Assembly (NCBI RefSeq): GCF_036632915.2
Contig: NZ_CP155552.1
Coordinates: 868,001-932,000, forward strand
DNA from: Faecalibacterium taiwanense
GTDB lineage: Bacteria > Bacillota > Clostridia > Oscillospirales > Ruminococcaceae
DNA length: 64,000 nt
Direction: 5' to 3'
The translations under genes were made by a program, and so were the position numbers. The notes under the pieces are model-generated. The model did no database searches and had not been told where the DNA came from. It saw nothing but the letters and a program-made list of their open reading frames with translations. Below are positions 24,116-35,600 of this stretch, piece by piece. Position 1 is the stretch's first letter, and every line of letters begins with the position of its first letter.

Positions 24116-25767
24116 TACAACACCTCCTCACGGGTTTCAGAGTATTTTGCAGGCGGGATATGCTCCGCTTTGGATTTCAGATCAGCCAACACAGAAGGAC
24201 GCTCTGACTCGCTTCTTTCGTCACGATTTTCCACAGAGTCCTCCATATTCAGGGCTGCATCCAGTTCTGCCAGTCGCTGACTTTTGGCTGTCAGCTCTGC
24301 TTCCTGCGGGAACGGTTTTCCAACCTCCGCCTTGGCTGCTTCCTGCTGATTGTAGAGATTATTCAACTGCTCATTGGCTCGTTCTAAGCGCTCAAGGATG
24401 CCTGCAAGGGCATTGTCCAGTCGGGTGATATTTCCTCGTGCGTCCGTTCCAAGGGCTACTCTGTGGCTCACAGCGCCCTTCAGGGTCACATCGAACTCGT
24501 TCCGGAAACTGTCAAACGAAAGCTCCATCTGAAAGCCACGGTAACTGCCAAGAGGAACCGGATCGGCACTTTTCGTGTCCTTACAAGCCGCAAGGAGGAT
24601 TTCACCGGCATCTGCCTTTTCGGTGTAGGCTTTGCCCATGATTTCCATGCCGCAAAAGCCATCGGCAATCTGCGGGTGTGCTTCCACGGTTTTAATATCA
24701 GCTTCAAAGCCATGAATATAGCCTGTCTGCTTTTCAATCTCAGCCGGGAAGTATTTCAGAAGCTTATCTTCCATACGGTACTGCTGGCTCTGGTGGTCAG
24801 CTTTCAGCACCTTCAGCCTTGCCACATCAATGTCCAAGTCCATCTTTTCCTTGATAAGCGGATTGCCGGCACACAGCGCCTTGATCTCCGCATAGGACAG
24901 CGCCTGCTCATCCACATCGTCACAGGAGCGAACCGGTGATTTGGAGGTCATAATCTGAGAAATAAACTTCTGCTTGTTTTCCAAGGTCTGATACAGGTAG
25001 GCATCGAAGGTTCCCTCGGTCACATACTGATACACCTGAACCTCTTTGTTCCGGTTGCCCTGACGGATGATACGACCGTTTCTCTGGGTCATATCAGACG
25101 GACGCCAACCCACATCCAAGTGGTGAACTGCCACCAATTTGTCCTGGACGTTGGTTCCTGCACCCATCTTTTGCGTACTGCCAAGAAGCACTCGCACCTG
25201 CCCGGTACGAACCTTGGCAAAGAGGTCTTTTTTCTTTGCCTCGGTATCTGCATCATGGATAAAGGCAACTTCTTCCGCAGGCACACCGTTTGCAATCAGC
25301 TTGGTTTTGACATCATCATAGACATTGAAGGTTCCATCATTTTTCGGTGTGCTAAGGTCGCAGAACACCAACTGGGTCAATTTGTCAGCCTGACCGTCCT
25401 GCCAGATACGCAGGATATTTCCCACGCAGGCATTGAGCTTGCTGTCAGGGTCATCGGGTAACAGGGTGTTCATTAGCCGCTGATCCAGTCCCAATTTTCG
25501 TCCGTCGCTGGTAATCTTGAGCATATTATCGACGGACGGGTCTACAATACCGGCATGAACATCTGCTGCTCTCTCTGAAAGGGAAGCCACCATATCCTTC
25601 TGGTACTCAGAGGGCTGAACCACAACCGTTTCAAACTTTGCTTCGGGAACAGGGAGATGCAACTGGTCAGAGGTCTTGATGTCGGCAACCTCCTTGAACA
25701 TATTCATCAGTTCAGGCAGGTTGAAGAACTTCGCAAATCGGGTTCTGGCACGATAGCCGGTTCCCTC
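24115..25767 (-). pseudogene. DNA methylase-helicase, C-terminal part (split gene)
   Basis: 550 codons carrying the end of the SNF2-type helicase domain: VRVLLGSTQKMGAGTNVQ and motif VI MTQRNGRIIRQGN, then a coiled C-terminal region. It is cut off from its N-terminal 2200 residues (32653-39330) by the 6.9-kb element. Removing the element and one copy of the CCCTC repeat restores one frame of about 2776 residues across APEG-TGYRAR. Alone this part has no start next to a ribosome binding site. Confidence 0.9.
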
Positions 25768-25780
25768 GGGAACGAATTTG

Positions 25781-25969
25781 TCAAGATGATTTCTTTAATT
25801 TTTCTAAACTTAACAAACCGGCTGAAAAGAAATCTTCTTGAACCTCGTGTCTGCATATATCCTTAAATACCTTTTCTATCGGCTTTTTAGCGGTTTCCGA
25901 CTGCTTCACGCACACAATAAAAGTGGTCTTTCCAATTTGCACCGAATAACTTGAATTTTTGTTTTCCAT
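25781..25969 (-). CDS. TnpW-like small transposon protein
   Basis: 62 residues. The core YSVQIGKTTFIVCVKQSET followed by a helix matches TnpW-type proteins. The ATG follows GAAAGGAAGTGAAACGAT. It lies at the inner left end of the element, as TnpW does in Tn4451. Function unknown. Confidence 0.6.
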   Translation of the reverse strand: MENKNSSYSVQIGKTTFIVCVKQSETAKKPIEKVFKDICRHEVQEDFFSAGLLSLEKLKKSS

Positions 25970-26053
25970 ATCGTTTCACTTCCTTTCAAAAAATATGGGA
26001 CACTCGTTTGCCAAGTGTCCCGATTACTGCCCGAAAATACATTTCCAACAGTC

Positions 26054-26088
26054 CAAGAAGTCATTAAGTCGGGAGTGTAGTCGAAGTG
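26054..26088. repeat. Left copy of 35-bp inverted repeat
   Basis: Matches 30059-30093 in inverted orientation at 33 of 35 bases. The pair brackets the MobV, RepA-like, ClbS-like and peptidase E genes, a 4.0-kb sub-block within the larger element. Confidence 0.85.
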
Positions 26089-26089
26089 A

Positions 26090-27354
26090 TTATCTTTCCA
26101 TATCACGCTTATTTCTTCGTGCCTTGATACGCTCTTGTCTTTCTTTTTCCCTTGCTTCTTTTTCGGCTCGTTCCTGTGCTTCCTTAAAAGAAAAAAGTTG
26201 CTTCACTTTTTCGGTAAAAAGTTTAGAAACTTCTGGGAAATGCTCCAACGCTTGAAGAAAAGGTCTGCACTTTTCTTTCAGTTCGTTGTATTTAGTTTTC
26301 ATTCTTTCGAGTGCGTTTGCACAGTCAAAATATTTCTGTCGGTAATAGTTGGCACTCTGTTCTAATTCGCTGATTTCCGCACGACTTGTAATGCCCTCTT
26401 TGGCAAGGGCAGTCAGTTGGGAATAATCCTCTTTTGAGATTGCCATTTTACCTGTGATTGTTTTCTGCCCCATACGGTCAATCTCGTTATAGGTTTTGGA
26501 AACATTACGGGCAGGCTCATATTTTATCTGTTCACGCTGAATACGCTTCTGCAACTTCTCCAAGCGTTCCTTGTCCTGCTTGATTTGATATTGCAGGGAA
26601 GTCAGGTGTTCTGCTGTACTTCCGTATTCGCCACGCTGAAAGCCTTTGAAGCCTTGCTCCGTCATATGGTTAAACAATTCATCTTGCAGAATACTGTATG
26701 AAGCTCGGAACATCGGTTTTCCGTTCTTTCGCAATAGCGGATTACCTTTTTCATCGGTCAGTGGAATATCCGATTTCCACTTCTTTGAATGGCTTATCTG
26801 ATTGACTACCTCCTTAACTGTTCCTCGTAGTTTTTCATCTTTGCAACGCTTACTCCACAAGATTTCTTTTTCGACCACAGGCAAAACCATAGCGTGCAGA
26901 TGATAATGGTAAACCTCTTTTCCGAGTTCCTCAGTAGCAGCCACATTGATTTCGTCAGCGTGCATTACAGCCGATATAATATTGTCAGCACCGAATTTTT
27001 CCTCGATGAAATGATAGGTTTCTTCATAAAACTGCTTTGCATACTCATACCCACCGTTACGCTCAAAATACATTGTATTCACATCAATCACAATCTCGTT
27101 AAAGAGCGTTGCGTCTTTTCTTAACCCACGAAGCGACACCATACCGTCAGCTTCCATCTGCTTTAATTGCTCCATATAGGTCGGAGCAAAAGGCTTTTGA
27201 AATGCACATTATAAGGTATGCGTTCCTCAATCACATTCATATTTTCATAGGTTTCATTCTTGCGTTCGTTGTGCCTTTCTGCCTTGCTCACATCAGAAGC
27301 GGTGTACTTTTTTACCCTTGCGCAACTCATATCCGCCTTGTTGTTTTTCGCCAT
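26090..27354 (-). pseudogene. MobV-family relaxase (Pre/Mob), frameshifted
   Basis: The N-terminal frame starts at ATG 27354 (GAAAGGAGAGCAAAA) with a MobV-like beginning (SCARVKKYTASDVSKAERHN). It breaks at 27195-27198, where the minus strand has four A; five would join NVHFK to KPFAPTYMEQ. The second frame holds the histidine motif EVYHYHLHAMVLPVV and a long coiled-coil C-terminus. Joined length is about 421 residues. MobV enzymes nick oriT for mobilization by a helper ICE; TnpZ of Tn4451 is one. As written it is not functional. Confidence 0.8.
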
Positions 27355-27387
27355 TTTTGCTCTCCTTTCTCGGCAGGGCGAAGCCAT

Positions 27388-27421
27388 TACACAACATTCT
27401 TTGAATGTGTGTAACCCACTA
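27388..27421. other. Candidate MobV oriT
   Basis: Inverted repeat TTACAC-ACATTC / GAATGT-TGTAA (27388-27415), directly followed on the minus strand by TAGTGGGTTA (27421-27412), close to the MobV nick consensus TAGTGTG/TTA of pMV158-type origins. It lies 34 bases upstream of the mobV start, the usual place. Confidence 0.6.
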
Positions 27422-27533
27422 TGACACTTTCAGACTTCGTCTGCAAAGATGTCGTGGGCAAGGGTGTTCCCCTTGACCTCCTTTGATACCTCAATCATAA
27501 AAACAGACTGTCCCATCAGCAGACAGCCTGCAT

Positions 27534-28549
27534 TTATTCTCTCGGTATATCGCCCATCGGCAAAGACCAGTACCACAGAAAACCTTTCTTTCGGGAGATA
27601 ACTCCTGCGTTCTTCTTTGCCTTTTTAATGGTCGATTTCCTGAACCCTGCGGCTTCAAGTTTTTCTTCACAATCCGAAGAAAGCATTTCTCCGTCTTTCA
27701 GCATTTCAATCAGAAATGCTTTCGCCTTGACTTCCTTATCGTTGGGTCTGCCGATTTTCGGGGCGAGGGATTGGAACGCTTCTTCTGCTGTCATATCCAT
27801 TTCGGAAATAAAGTCCACACCTTTCTCAGATACTTCAAACAGAATGGCAGAGCCTGTCGGGGCAAGGTTGGATTTTACCTGCACCAAATATCTTTCCGCA
27901 GGTGCTTCTTTGTTCGGTGTGCGTGTGATTGCAAGAATACTTCTCGCAGCACCCGCAATGTCAATCGAACCGTTGGTGCGGTAGAGGGATTGGTATCCCT
28001 CATCTTGTTCATATGAGCGATAATCACAATGGCACAGCCAGTATCTTTTGCAACCGCTATCAGATGATTAAACTCAGCTCGTGTTTCATTGGCATTGTTC
28101 ATTGAGCAATTCTCTCCGATATAGGAACTCATCGGGTCAAGAATTAAAAGTCTTGCGTGGTACTTTTCGATTGCTTCTGCAATGCGGTTATCTCCAAAGG
28201 ATAAAGACTTTTCATCTTCCTTGATAAAGATAAGGTTCTCTCCGTTGCCACCGGCAGAATTAAATCGAGGTACTACCGTATCATCTGCGTCATCTTCCGT
28301 TGTCTGATAGATGATAGTCATAGGTTCGTTTTCTTCCGTTTCGGTAAAGGGCAGAGGTTCGCCCTTAGAGAGCAGGGCGGCAATGGAAAGCATTAGCTTG
28401 CTTTTTCCATCGCCGGGATCGCCCTGCAACAGCGTAACCTTGCCAAACGGAATATACGGATACCATAGCCATTTCACTTCTTTTGGTTCAATTTCACTTG
28501 CCTTGACAACTTCAAGAGGTACGCTGACAGTCATTTCATTTTCAATCAT
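27534..28549 (-). pseudogene. RepA-like RecA-fold ATPase, frameshifted
   Basis: The first frame (28549 down) has a Walker A GDPGDGKSKLML and Walker B LLILDPMS, and IVIIAHMNKM as in RepA/RSF1010-type hexameric helicases. It breaks at 27986-27988 (CCC on the minus strand). Four C would continue NPLYRTNGSIDIAGAARS into the second frame, which ends in a winged-helix-like tail. Joined length is about 338 residues. Probably a replication or maintenance helicase of the mobilizable element. Not functional as written. Confidence 0.8.
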
Positions 28550-28800
28550 TTTTCTTTGTTCTCCTTTTCGTCTGAAAATATAAAAACCACAGATTGATAC
28601 CTAAACCTTGTTTGTGTTGCTTTTCGGGGCGAAAATCAAGGAAAAATCCTCGTTTTAAGCCTTTCAAAAAGGGACACAAGGTGTTTGTACTAACCTGTGG
28701 TTATGTATAAAATTGTAGATTTTAGGGTAACAAAAAACACCGTATTTCTACGATGTTTTTCGCTTCAACACTTGTCTTTTAGTTACAGACAAACTGGAAG
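28550..28800. other. Intergenic region with terminator
   Basis: No gene. Hairpin AAAAACACCGTA / TACGATGTTTTT at about 28732-28760 can end transcription of the ClbS-like gene or of rightward readers. A longer-range pairing ACCACAG / CTGTGGT is visible. Confidence 0.4.
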
Positions 28801-29319
28801 TTATAGTGCAATCTTTTTCCATTTTCTAATCTTGGTTCTAAAGGTTCCGAACGGAGCAACTGTATTAACATGTATGAATTTGTATACTTCCCAGACAGCT
28901 GTTTTAGTTGCTTCGTCAGCCCATTTTCTCATATGTGGTTTAAATAATTCTTCATCACTCAGAGAATCAATCATTGCATAAATAGAGTTGATATTCTCAT
29001 TCAATCTGTCTTTCAATTCTTGCAGTGACAGCTGAGCATATGTATCTGTGAACCATTGATATAATTCGCCAAGCTGATTCCACTTAAAATTATCCGAAGG
29101 AGTTTTGACAGGAATACCCTTTCTTTCGTCTGATTCCCATTTAATAACAAGAGTTGTCCAGCCAACCTGATAAGCAAGATTTTCTGCCGGAGTTCGATCG
29201 ACCTCATCAATTCTCTTATCTTTTAAATGCTCCGGAATATCATTAAATTCTGAAATATACTTTGCAAAGCTTTTATTTATCTCGTTTTTAAGCTCGTCTT
29301 TATTCTCATATGTTCTCAA
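28801..29319 (-). CDS. ClbS/DfsB-like four-helix-bundle protein
   Basis: 172 residues with YENKDELKNEINKSFAKYI, RTPAENLAYQVGWTTLV and the tryptophan-rich LGELYQWFTDTY, the pattern of ClbS/DfsB (DUF1706) proteins. ClbS itself is a cyclopropane hydrolase that protects against colibactin; most relatives are uncharacterised. A TTG start at 29319 follows AGGAGATAGACTA. Cargo gene of the element. Confidence 0.75.
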   Translation of the reverse strand: MRTYENKDELKNEINKSFAKYISEFNDIPEHLKDKRIDEVDRTPAENLAYQVGWTTLVIKWESDERKGIPVKTPSDNFKWNQLGELYQWFTDTYAQLSLQELKDRLNENINSIYAMIDSLSDEELFKPHMRKWADEATKTAVWEVYKFIHVNTVAPFGTFRTKIRKWKKIAL

Positions 29320-29373
29320 TAGTCTATCTCCTCAGCTTCCGATTTTCCAGTTTCAAAAAAAGGATTTTTCAAA

Positions 29374-29976
29374 TTAGTCTTCGCAAATAACCTTTGAACC
29401 TTCACCATCAATTACAATTCCCTGATGGTTGTTAATAGGGCATAGATTCAAATCCGAAAACTCAGTCATTATTTTCTCGGTAACTTTCTTAAATGGTGCT
29501 GTAAGATAATGCGGAAGAACATAGAAATCAATCAAATCAAGCCCTGCATCATCTTCTTGTGAGTAGTCCTCCGGCTTTTCATCCATTTGCTCGATATATT
29601 GGATGCTTGGAGCGCATATAATTGCGCCTGCCGACTCGCCGATCATCAATTTTCCATTTACCAATTCCTTTTTCAGCAACCCATCAGTTCTTGTTTTACG
29701 GAGTTGGTCCATAAGAAAGAAAGAATTTCCGCCGGTAAAATATATCACATCTGCATCTTCAAAAACAGACTGTATCGTTGAATAAGCCTCCGTTGAAATA
29801 TCAATTTCAGTTACGATTGCTCCCAACTTTTTGAATAATTTTCGAGCCGAGCCGACATAACCGGTGTAGCCTTCACGCAACGAAGCTGTTGGAATAAATG
29901 CGACTTTCTTATTTTCAATTTCTTCTTTTATCAGACTTCCTACACTTGAAAAGTGCGAACATAAAAATAGTTTCAT
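29374..29976 (-). CDS. Peptidase E-like (S51) / class I glutamine amidotransferase-like protein
   Basis: 200 residues from the ATG at 29976 (AAAGGAGAATATTG). The nucleophile serine lies in LMIGESAGAIICAP, with VIYFTGGNSFFLMDQL and NNHQGIVIDGEG, as in S51 dipeptidases (PepE) and their uncharacterised relatives. Cargo next to the ClbS-like gene, 54 bases apart on the same strand, so probably one operon. Substrate unknown. Confidence 0.8.
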   Translation of the reverse strand: MKLFLCSHFSSVGSLIKEEIENKKVAFIPTASLREGYTGYVGSARKLFKKLGAIVTEIDISTEAYSTIQSVFEDADVIYFTGGNSFFLMDQLRKTRTDGLLKKELVNGKLMIGESAGAIICAPSIQYIEQMDEKPEDYSQEDDAGLDLIDFYVLPHYLTAPFKKVTEKIMTEFSDLNLCPINNHQGIVIDGEGSKVICED

Positions 29977-30058
29977 CAATATTCTCCTTTATAAATACCG
30001 ATTTGCTGTCTTAATTAAAATGCATTATACCATATTTTTGTGATTTTTTCAACTTGCC

Positions 30059-30093
30059 CACTTCGACTACACTCTCGACTTAATAACTTCTTG
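30059..30093. repeat. Right copy of 35-bp inverted repeat
   Basis: Partner of 26054-26088 (33 of 35 bases). It lies between the peptidase E promoter side and the TnpV gene. Confidence 0.85.
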
Positions 30094-30157
30094 ATCACTT
30101 GCCGAAAAAGAAAAACTGCCATCACTCGACAGCAGTTCTTCTTCGGTTGGTACTCCA

Positions 30158-30529
30158 TCAGGAATACACAATATCATTCAGTACAATCTCATCTGCACAA
30201 GCTCGAATATTATTCATAAGTCCGACCCATCTCATCATATCCACAGCCTTTAATTGCTCGGTAACTCCTTGCTTTCTTGCCATTTCCTTTATAAGATATT
30301 CAGCCATATCACAAGCCGAAGTGTCAATCTCGGCAAGGTGTTCATATAACTTTCCACTTGTCAGCAGAGTGTAATATAAAACTCGCTTGTGTTCTTTCAA
30401 ATATCGCTCTCGCATTCTTCCGTACTTTGAAAGCAAAGGCTTTTCTTCTGCGGTTAAGCAGGGGTAGTAATAGTCCCCGATAAGCTCATATCGGATACCC
30501 GTTCTTTCGTCTGTGATAAATCTTTGCAT
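30158..30529 (-). CDS. tnpV: TnpV-family transposon protein
   Basis: 123 residues with YELIGDYYYPCLTAEEKP, LSKYGRMRERYLKEHKR and a helical remainder, the TnpV family of Tn4451-like elements. Start after GGAGAAGTCGCA. It overlaps the 3' end of the serine recombinase frame by 76 bases. Function unknown. A clear homologue is hidden in another frame of the methylase-helicase gene at 38205-38552. A hairpin AACTGC / GCAGTT at about 30115-30138 follows as terminator. Confidence 0.85.
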   Translation of the reverse strand: MQRFITDERTGIRYELIGDYYYPCLTAEEKPLLSKYGRMRERYLKEHKRVLYYTLLTSGKLYEHLAEIDTSACDMAEYLIKEMARKQGVTEQLKAVDMMRWVGLMNNIRACADEIVLNDIVYS

Positions 30530-32576
30530 TGCGACTTCTCCTTTTCTCTTTTATGGTGGTAAAACTCCAAGGTCTTCTTATTGTGATTTACCCTTTGACA
30601 TTCTTCGGAGCAGAATTTCTGTTGGCTGTGTGTAGGCCAATAGGAATTTCCACACACAGCACATTCACGCTGTCGGTAATAGTGATTTCCCCGTTCTGCT
30701 TCTCGGTCGGCTTTCTTTTTGTCTTGCCTTGCTTGATAGCAACACTCTTTTGAACAGAACACCTGTCGATTGCTTGTTGGGATAAACTCTTTATTACAAT
30801 GAGGACAAACCTTTGTCTTGACGACCTCGCCACCGTTTTCAGCGATTTTCTTCGCTTTTCGTTTCTCTCGGTAGGCTTTTTCACGATGACGCTGTTTTTC
30901 CAATCGTTTCTTTTCCTCTTGTTCTTCCTGCTCTTTTATCTCGGCAAGTTCTTCTTCGGTGTAGGCAATATCCACTTGACCGACATAGTTAAAATAAATA
31001 TCGACCTTTTGTGTTCGTGCTTTTCCCACACCCTCTGCTTCATAAACCACTATCTTATCAACAAGTTCATTAAACATTGTATCGGAGATTTCCGTAGGAT
31101 TTTTACACTTGCGTATCAGCGAAATGAAATGCTTAATATCAACGGAATTTACTTTTTCTTCGGCAAGTTCTGTTTTCATCGTTTCCATTTTCGTTTCCAG
31201 CTCTGCCTGCTCGTCATCATATTGTTTCATAAGTTGCTTATACTGTCTTTCGGGAAGTAAACCCGATATGAGATTTTCATACAAGCCACGAACAAGTGCG
31301 GAAAGTTCGTCATAGCGTTTCTGACAGCGTTGCAGTTCCGATTGATTGTGTTTCGGCTTTTCCTCTTGCTTGTCTTTCCAAAGGGATTGCAGTTCCAAAG
31401 CAAAGGCTTGTTCATCATTAAGAACAAACCTTGAAAAGCGTTTGACAGATGATAATATCAAGGCTTCAACATTGTCAGCACTAATCGAATGAGCAGTACA
31501 ACCGTTCACTCTGCTTGCATACCCACCGCAACGGTAAGAATACTGCACAGAACCGTCTTTTTTACTGTAATGTGTCTGCAAAGTCATTCTTCTTCCGCAA
31601 TCGGCACAGTACAAATATCCGCTCAAACGGTTGCTGTGCGTTCCCAAGCCGAAGCACGATTTACTCTGCTTCTGCGTTTCTGAACGCTGTCCCAAAGTTC
31701 CTGCGATATGATAGGTTCGTGTGTATTCGGAAATACATACTGTTCTTCTTCGTCTGTGCTTTTTCTCTTGTGAAGTTTGAAATTTGTGCTTACAGACTTA
31801 CGCAAAACGGTGTGTCCGAGATATTCCTGCCTGTCTAAAATATTTCTTATCGTTGACATTGCCCAAAGATAAGGGTTTGTGAACTTGTTGCCGTTGTACT
31901 GTTCGGGGTGGTATTCCTTTGCGTATGCCGCAGGGGTTAAAGCTTTTTCTTCGGTCAGTATTTCTGCGATTGCCCTTGTACTTTTGCCATCATTGGCAAG
32001 AAGAAAGATACGCTTTACCACTTCCGAAGCCACAGGGTCAACAACAAGCGTTTGTTTATCGTTCGGCAGTCGGTTATACCCATAAGGGATAGAACCGCTA
32101 CAACGCTTTCCGTCTTTCATACGGGCATCGAATATAGCCTTGATTTTATTGCTTGTGTCTTTGGCATACCATTCATTCATAATATTCAAAAACGGAGCAA
32201 AATCATTATCCGAAGCGTTGTTACTGTCAATACTGTTGTTGATTGCAAGAAAACGGACATTTTTCTGTGGAAACAGAACTTCCGTATAAAACCCTACTTG
32301 CAGATAATTTCGCCCTAATCGGCTCATATCCTTTACAATCAAGGTTTCTACATTTCCTGCTTCAACTTCTTTTATCAGAGATTGAAAGCCGGGGCGATTG
32401 AAATTTACACCCGAAAATCCGTCATCGGTAAAATGACGAATGTTTTCAAAACCATTCCTACGGGCGTAATCTTCCAAGTATTTCTTTTGGTTGGTTATCG
32501 AATTTGACTCGCCTGTAAGGTCATCATCTCTCGACAAACGCTCGTAAAGTGCCGTAATTCTTGAAGTCCTTGACAT
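30454..32576 (-). pseudogene. Large serine recombinase (TnpX-like), frameshifted
   Basis: Starts at ATG 32576 (AAGGAAGGAGGTAAAAAG). The N-terminal resolvase domain has ALYERLSRDDDLTGESNSI and DMSRLGRNYLQVGF. It breaks at 31643-31645 (GGG on the minus strand); four G would join SAW to GTHSNRLSGYLYC. The second frame has the zinc ribbon YLYCADCGRRM, a coiled coil, and two further zinc-knuckle pairs (CPHCNKEF, CAVCGNSYW). Joined about 707 residues, longer than most because of the added C-terminal zinc knuckles. It excises and integrates the element when intact. Confidence 0.85.
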
Positions 32577-32652
32577 TCTTTTTACCTCCTTCCTTATGTA
32601 TTTTTTCAATTTAGGACAGTTAAATTCATCGTCCTATAAAAGTATAGCCCTC

Positions 32653-35600
32653 CGGTGCAAGCTCAATCGCAGTTGTTGTTTCTCCGAAGGTCGATGCCCA
32701 GGAATCAAAATGGGTCAGGTTCTTTTGCTGGAGCGTACTGTACTGGAGATAGCGCATGACCGTATAAAGCTCGGTCATCGAGTTACTTACTGGAGTACCG
32801 GTTGCAAAGATCACACCACGCCCGCCGGTCAGCTCATCCATATAGCGGCACTTCATAAACATATCCGAAGATTTCTGGGCTTCGGAGGTGGACAGACCTG
32901 CCACATTTCGCATTTTTGTGTAGAGGAACAAATTCTTGAACGCATGGCTTTCGTCCACAAACAGCCGGTCTACACCCAACTGCTCAAAGGTAATGACATC
33001 ATCTTTCTTGTCAGCGGCAAGGAGCTTGTCCAGTCTGGCTTCCAATGATTTTCGTGTTTTCTCCATCTGCTTGATCGTGAAGTTTTCGCCACGCTGCCAT
33101 TTCAGCTCCGCAATCGCACCCTCGATCTCATCAATCTGCTCCCGCAGCTGCCGTTCCTGTCGTTCGGCAGAAAGCGGGATTTTTTCAAACTGGCTGTGAC
33201 CGATGATGACTGCATCATAGTCACCCGTTGCGATACGAGCGCAGAACTTCTTACGGTTTGCTGTTTCAAAATCCTTCTTGGTGGCAACAAGGAGCTTGGC
33301 ACTCGGATAGAGGTGCAGGAACTCGTTTGCCCACTGTAAGGTCAAGTGATTCGGCACAACGAACAGGGATTTCTGGCTCAATCCAAGCCGTTTACTCTCC
33401 ATAGCCGATGCAGCCATCTCGAAGGTCTTGCCCGCACCAACTTCGTGTGCAAGCAGCGTATTTCCACCATATAGCACATGAGCGATAGCATTTCTCTGGT
33501 GTTCACGGAGGGTAATATCCGGGTTCATGCCGCCGAAACGGATATGAGAGCCATCATACTCACGAGGTCTGGTGGAGTTAAAAAGTTCGTTGTACTTGGT
33601 GGAAAGGGTTTCTCGTCTGTGCGGATCTCTCCAAATCCAATCTCGGAACGCATCCTTGATTGCCTGCTGTTTCTGCTGTGCCAGGGTAGTTTCTTTTTTA
33701 TTGAGGACACGCTTCTGCTTACCATCTGCATCTTCAATCGTATCATAGATACGAATATCCTTCAGATTCAGCGTTTCCTCCAGAATCCGATATGCGTTGG
33801 CTCGCTCTGTACCGTAGGTGACATACGCCGCCACATCGTTGTAGTTGGGAGAACTCTTACCGTTGATGCGCCACTCTGCGGTCAGCTCGGAGAACTTGAC
33901 CTCAATGGAACGGCGCAAGTAATACGGCGTTTCAAAGGTTTCCTCCATGAACTGCTGAATATAATCGGCATCAATCCATGTTGCACCCAAACGCACATCA
34001 ATCTCGGACGCATCCAAGTCCTTCGGCTGTGCTTTCTGCAAGGCTTCCACATTGATGTGGAAGGAAGAATCCCTGTCTGCCGCCATCTGTGCGACACGCA
34101 GCTTGCTTCTTACATCACCGGAAAGGTAATCATCGGCAGTCTGCCATCCAACTTCCACAGCATCGGGAGCCATCGGGTCTTTGAAGATCACCCCTCGAAG
34201 CTCTGCCTGAATCGCATCGTATTCTCCAGGTGTTCCAAGCAGCTGTGCCATAAACGGCAAATCCACCTTGCCACGCTCACCGATAGAGATTGCCAGAGCT
34301 TCGGACGGCGTATCCACGCTCGTCACTCTGCGTTCCGGCTTGATGGTTCGCTTGGTGAACATATCCGCCTTGCTTTTCAGATTGCCGTCCTCATCCACAT
34401 TTTCCAGAGAACACAGGAGATAGTAGGAGGAATCGTCAGCAAATGCCTGACCATTGGCTCGATTATTGATAAGCCCGTTCTTTGCGGCAAACGCATCGTA
34501 GGCATCATTCAGTTCTGCCTGTTTCTGAGTAATCATTTCATCCGGGTAATCCTCAAGCTGATATTCGATCAGCTCGTTGACGATACCACGAAGTTCCACC
34601 ATGCCCATCACACGGTCTTTTGCTTTCTCATTCAGGTCTACACGGCGCATCAGGGAGTTTTCACGGAAGTACACATTGCCATCCACCACGGTATAAGAGA
34701 AATTCTTTACATCCGGGGTTGCAGGAATGGTTTCGATTTCCTTACCCTTGTCAGCTTCGGGAAGCTCCACAGCCTGATAGGTTCCTTGGATGTGGGAAAC
34801 TGCTTCTTTCAGAAGTTCGGACAGTTCCATGCCCTCAATGGGACGCACTGTAATGTCCATGCCGTAGGCGGTACTTTCTTCCACCGTATCGCCCAGAACC
34901 ATTTCAGGATGAGCGACAAAGTAGCTGTTCATGGTGTGTCCTTCTTCGGTGCGGTCAAGGTTTACCCATTCCGGTACAATGTCAATCGGATGGTCACGCT
35001 TTTGCAGGAACAGGATGTCGGACACGACTTCCGTGCCTGCGTTTTTCTTAAAGGCATCGTTTGGCAGACGGATTGCACCAAGCAGTTCCGCCCTCTGCGC
35101 CATATATCGCCTTGCGTCAGAGTTCTTGGAATCCATGGTGTAACGGCTTGTCACAAAAGCGACCACACCACCGGGACGAACCTGATCCAAAGCCTTGGCA
35201 AAGAAATAGTTGTGAATGGAGAATCCCAGCTTGTCATACGGCTTGTCGGACACTTTGTAGTTGCCGAAAGGGACATTACCCACAGCCAGATCGTAAAAGT
35301 CTCGGCGGTCTGTCGTTTCAAAACCGGCTACTTTGATTTCTGCGTTGGGATAGAGCTTCTGAGCAATTCTGCCGGTGATGGAATCCAGTTCCACACCATA
35401 CAAACGGCTGCTCTGCATTTCAGGAGGGAGCATACCAAAGAAGTTGCCGATACCCATAGCAGGCTCCAGAATATTTCCTGTTTCAAAGCCCATCTGTCCG
35501 ACCGCATCGTAGATGGAGCGAATGACCGTAGGGCTGGTGTAATGTGCGTTCAGGGTGGAAGCTCTTGCCGCAGCATATTCATCTTCGGAAAGCAGGTTTT

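Larger units (their letters stand above)
25768..32652. mobile_element. 6.9-kb Tn4451-like mobilizable element
   Basis: Lies between two CCCTC pentamers (25763-25767 and 32648-32652), inside the methylase-helicase gene. It carries a TnpW-like gene, a MobV relaxase, a RepA-like ATPase, a ClbS-like protein, peptidase E, TnpV and a TnpX-like serine recombinase at the far end. Serine recombinases of this class leave only a few shared bases at the joints, as here. The three mobility genes MobV, RepA-like and TnpX-like each have a one-base frameshift. Confidence 0.88.
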
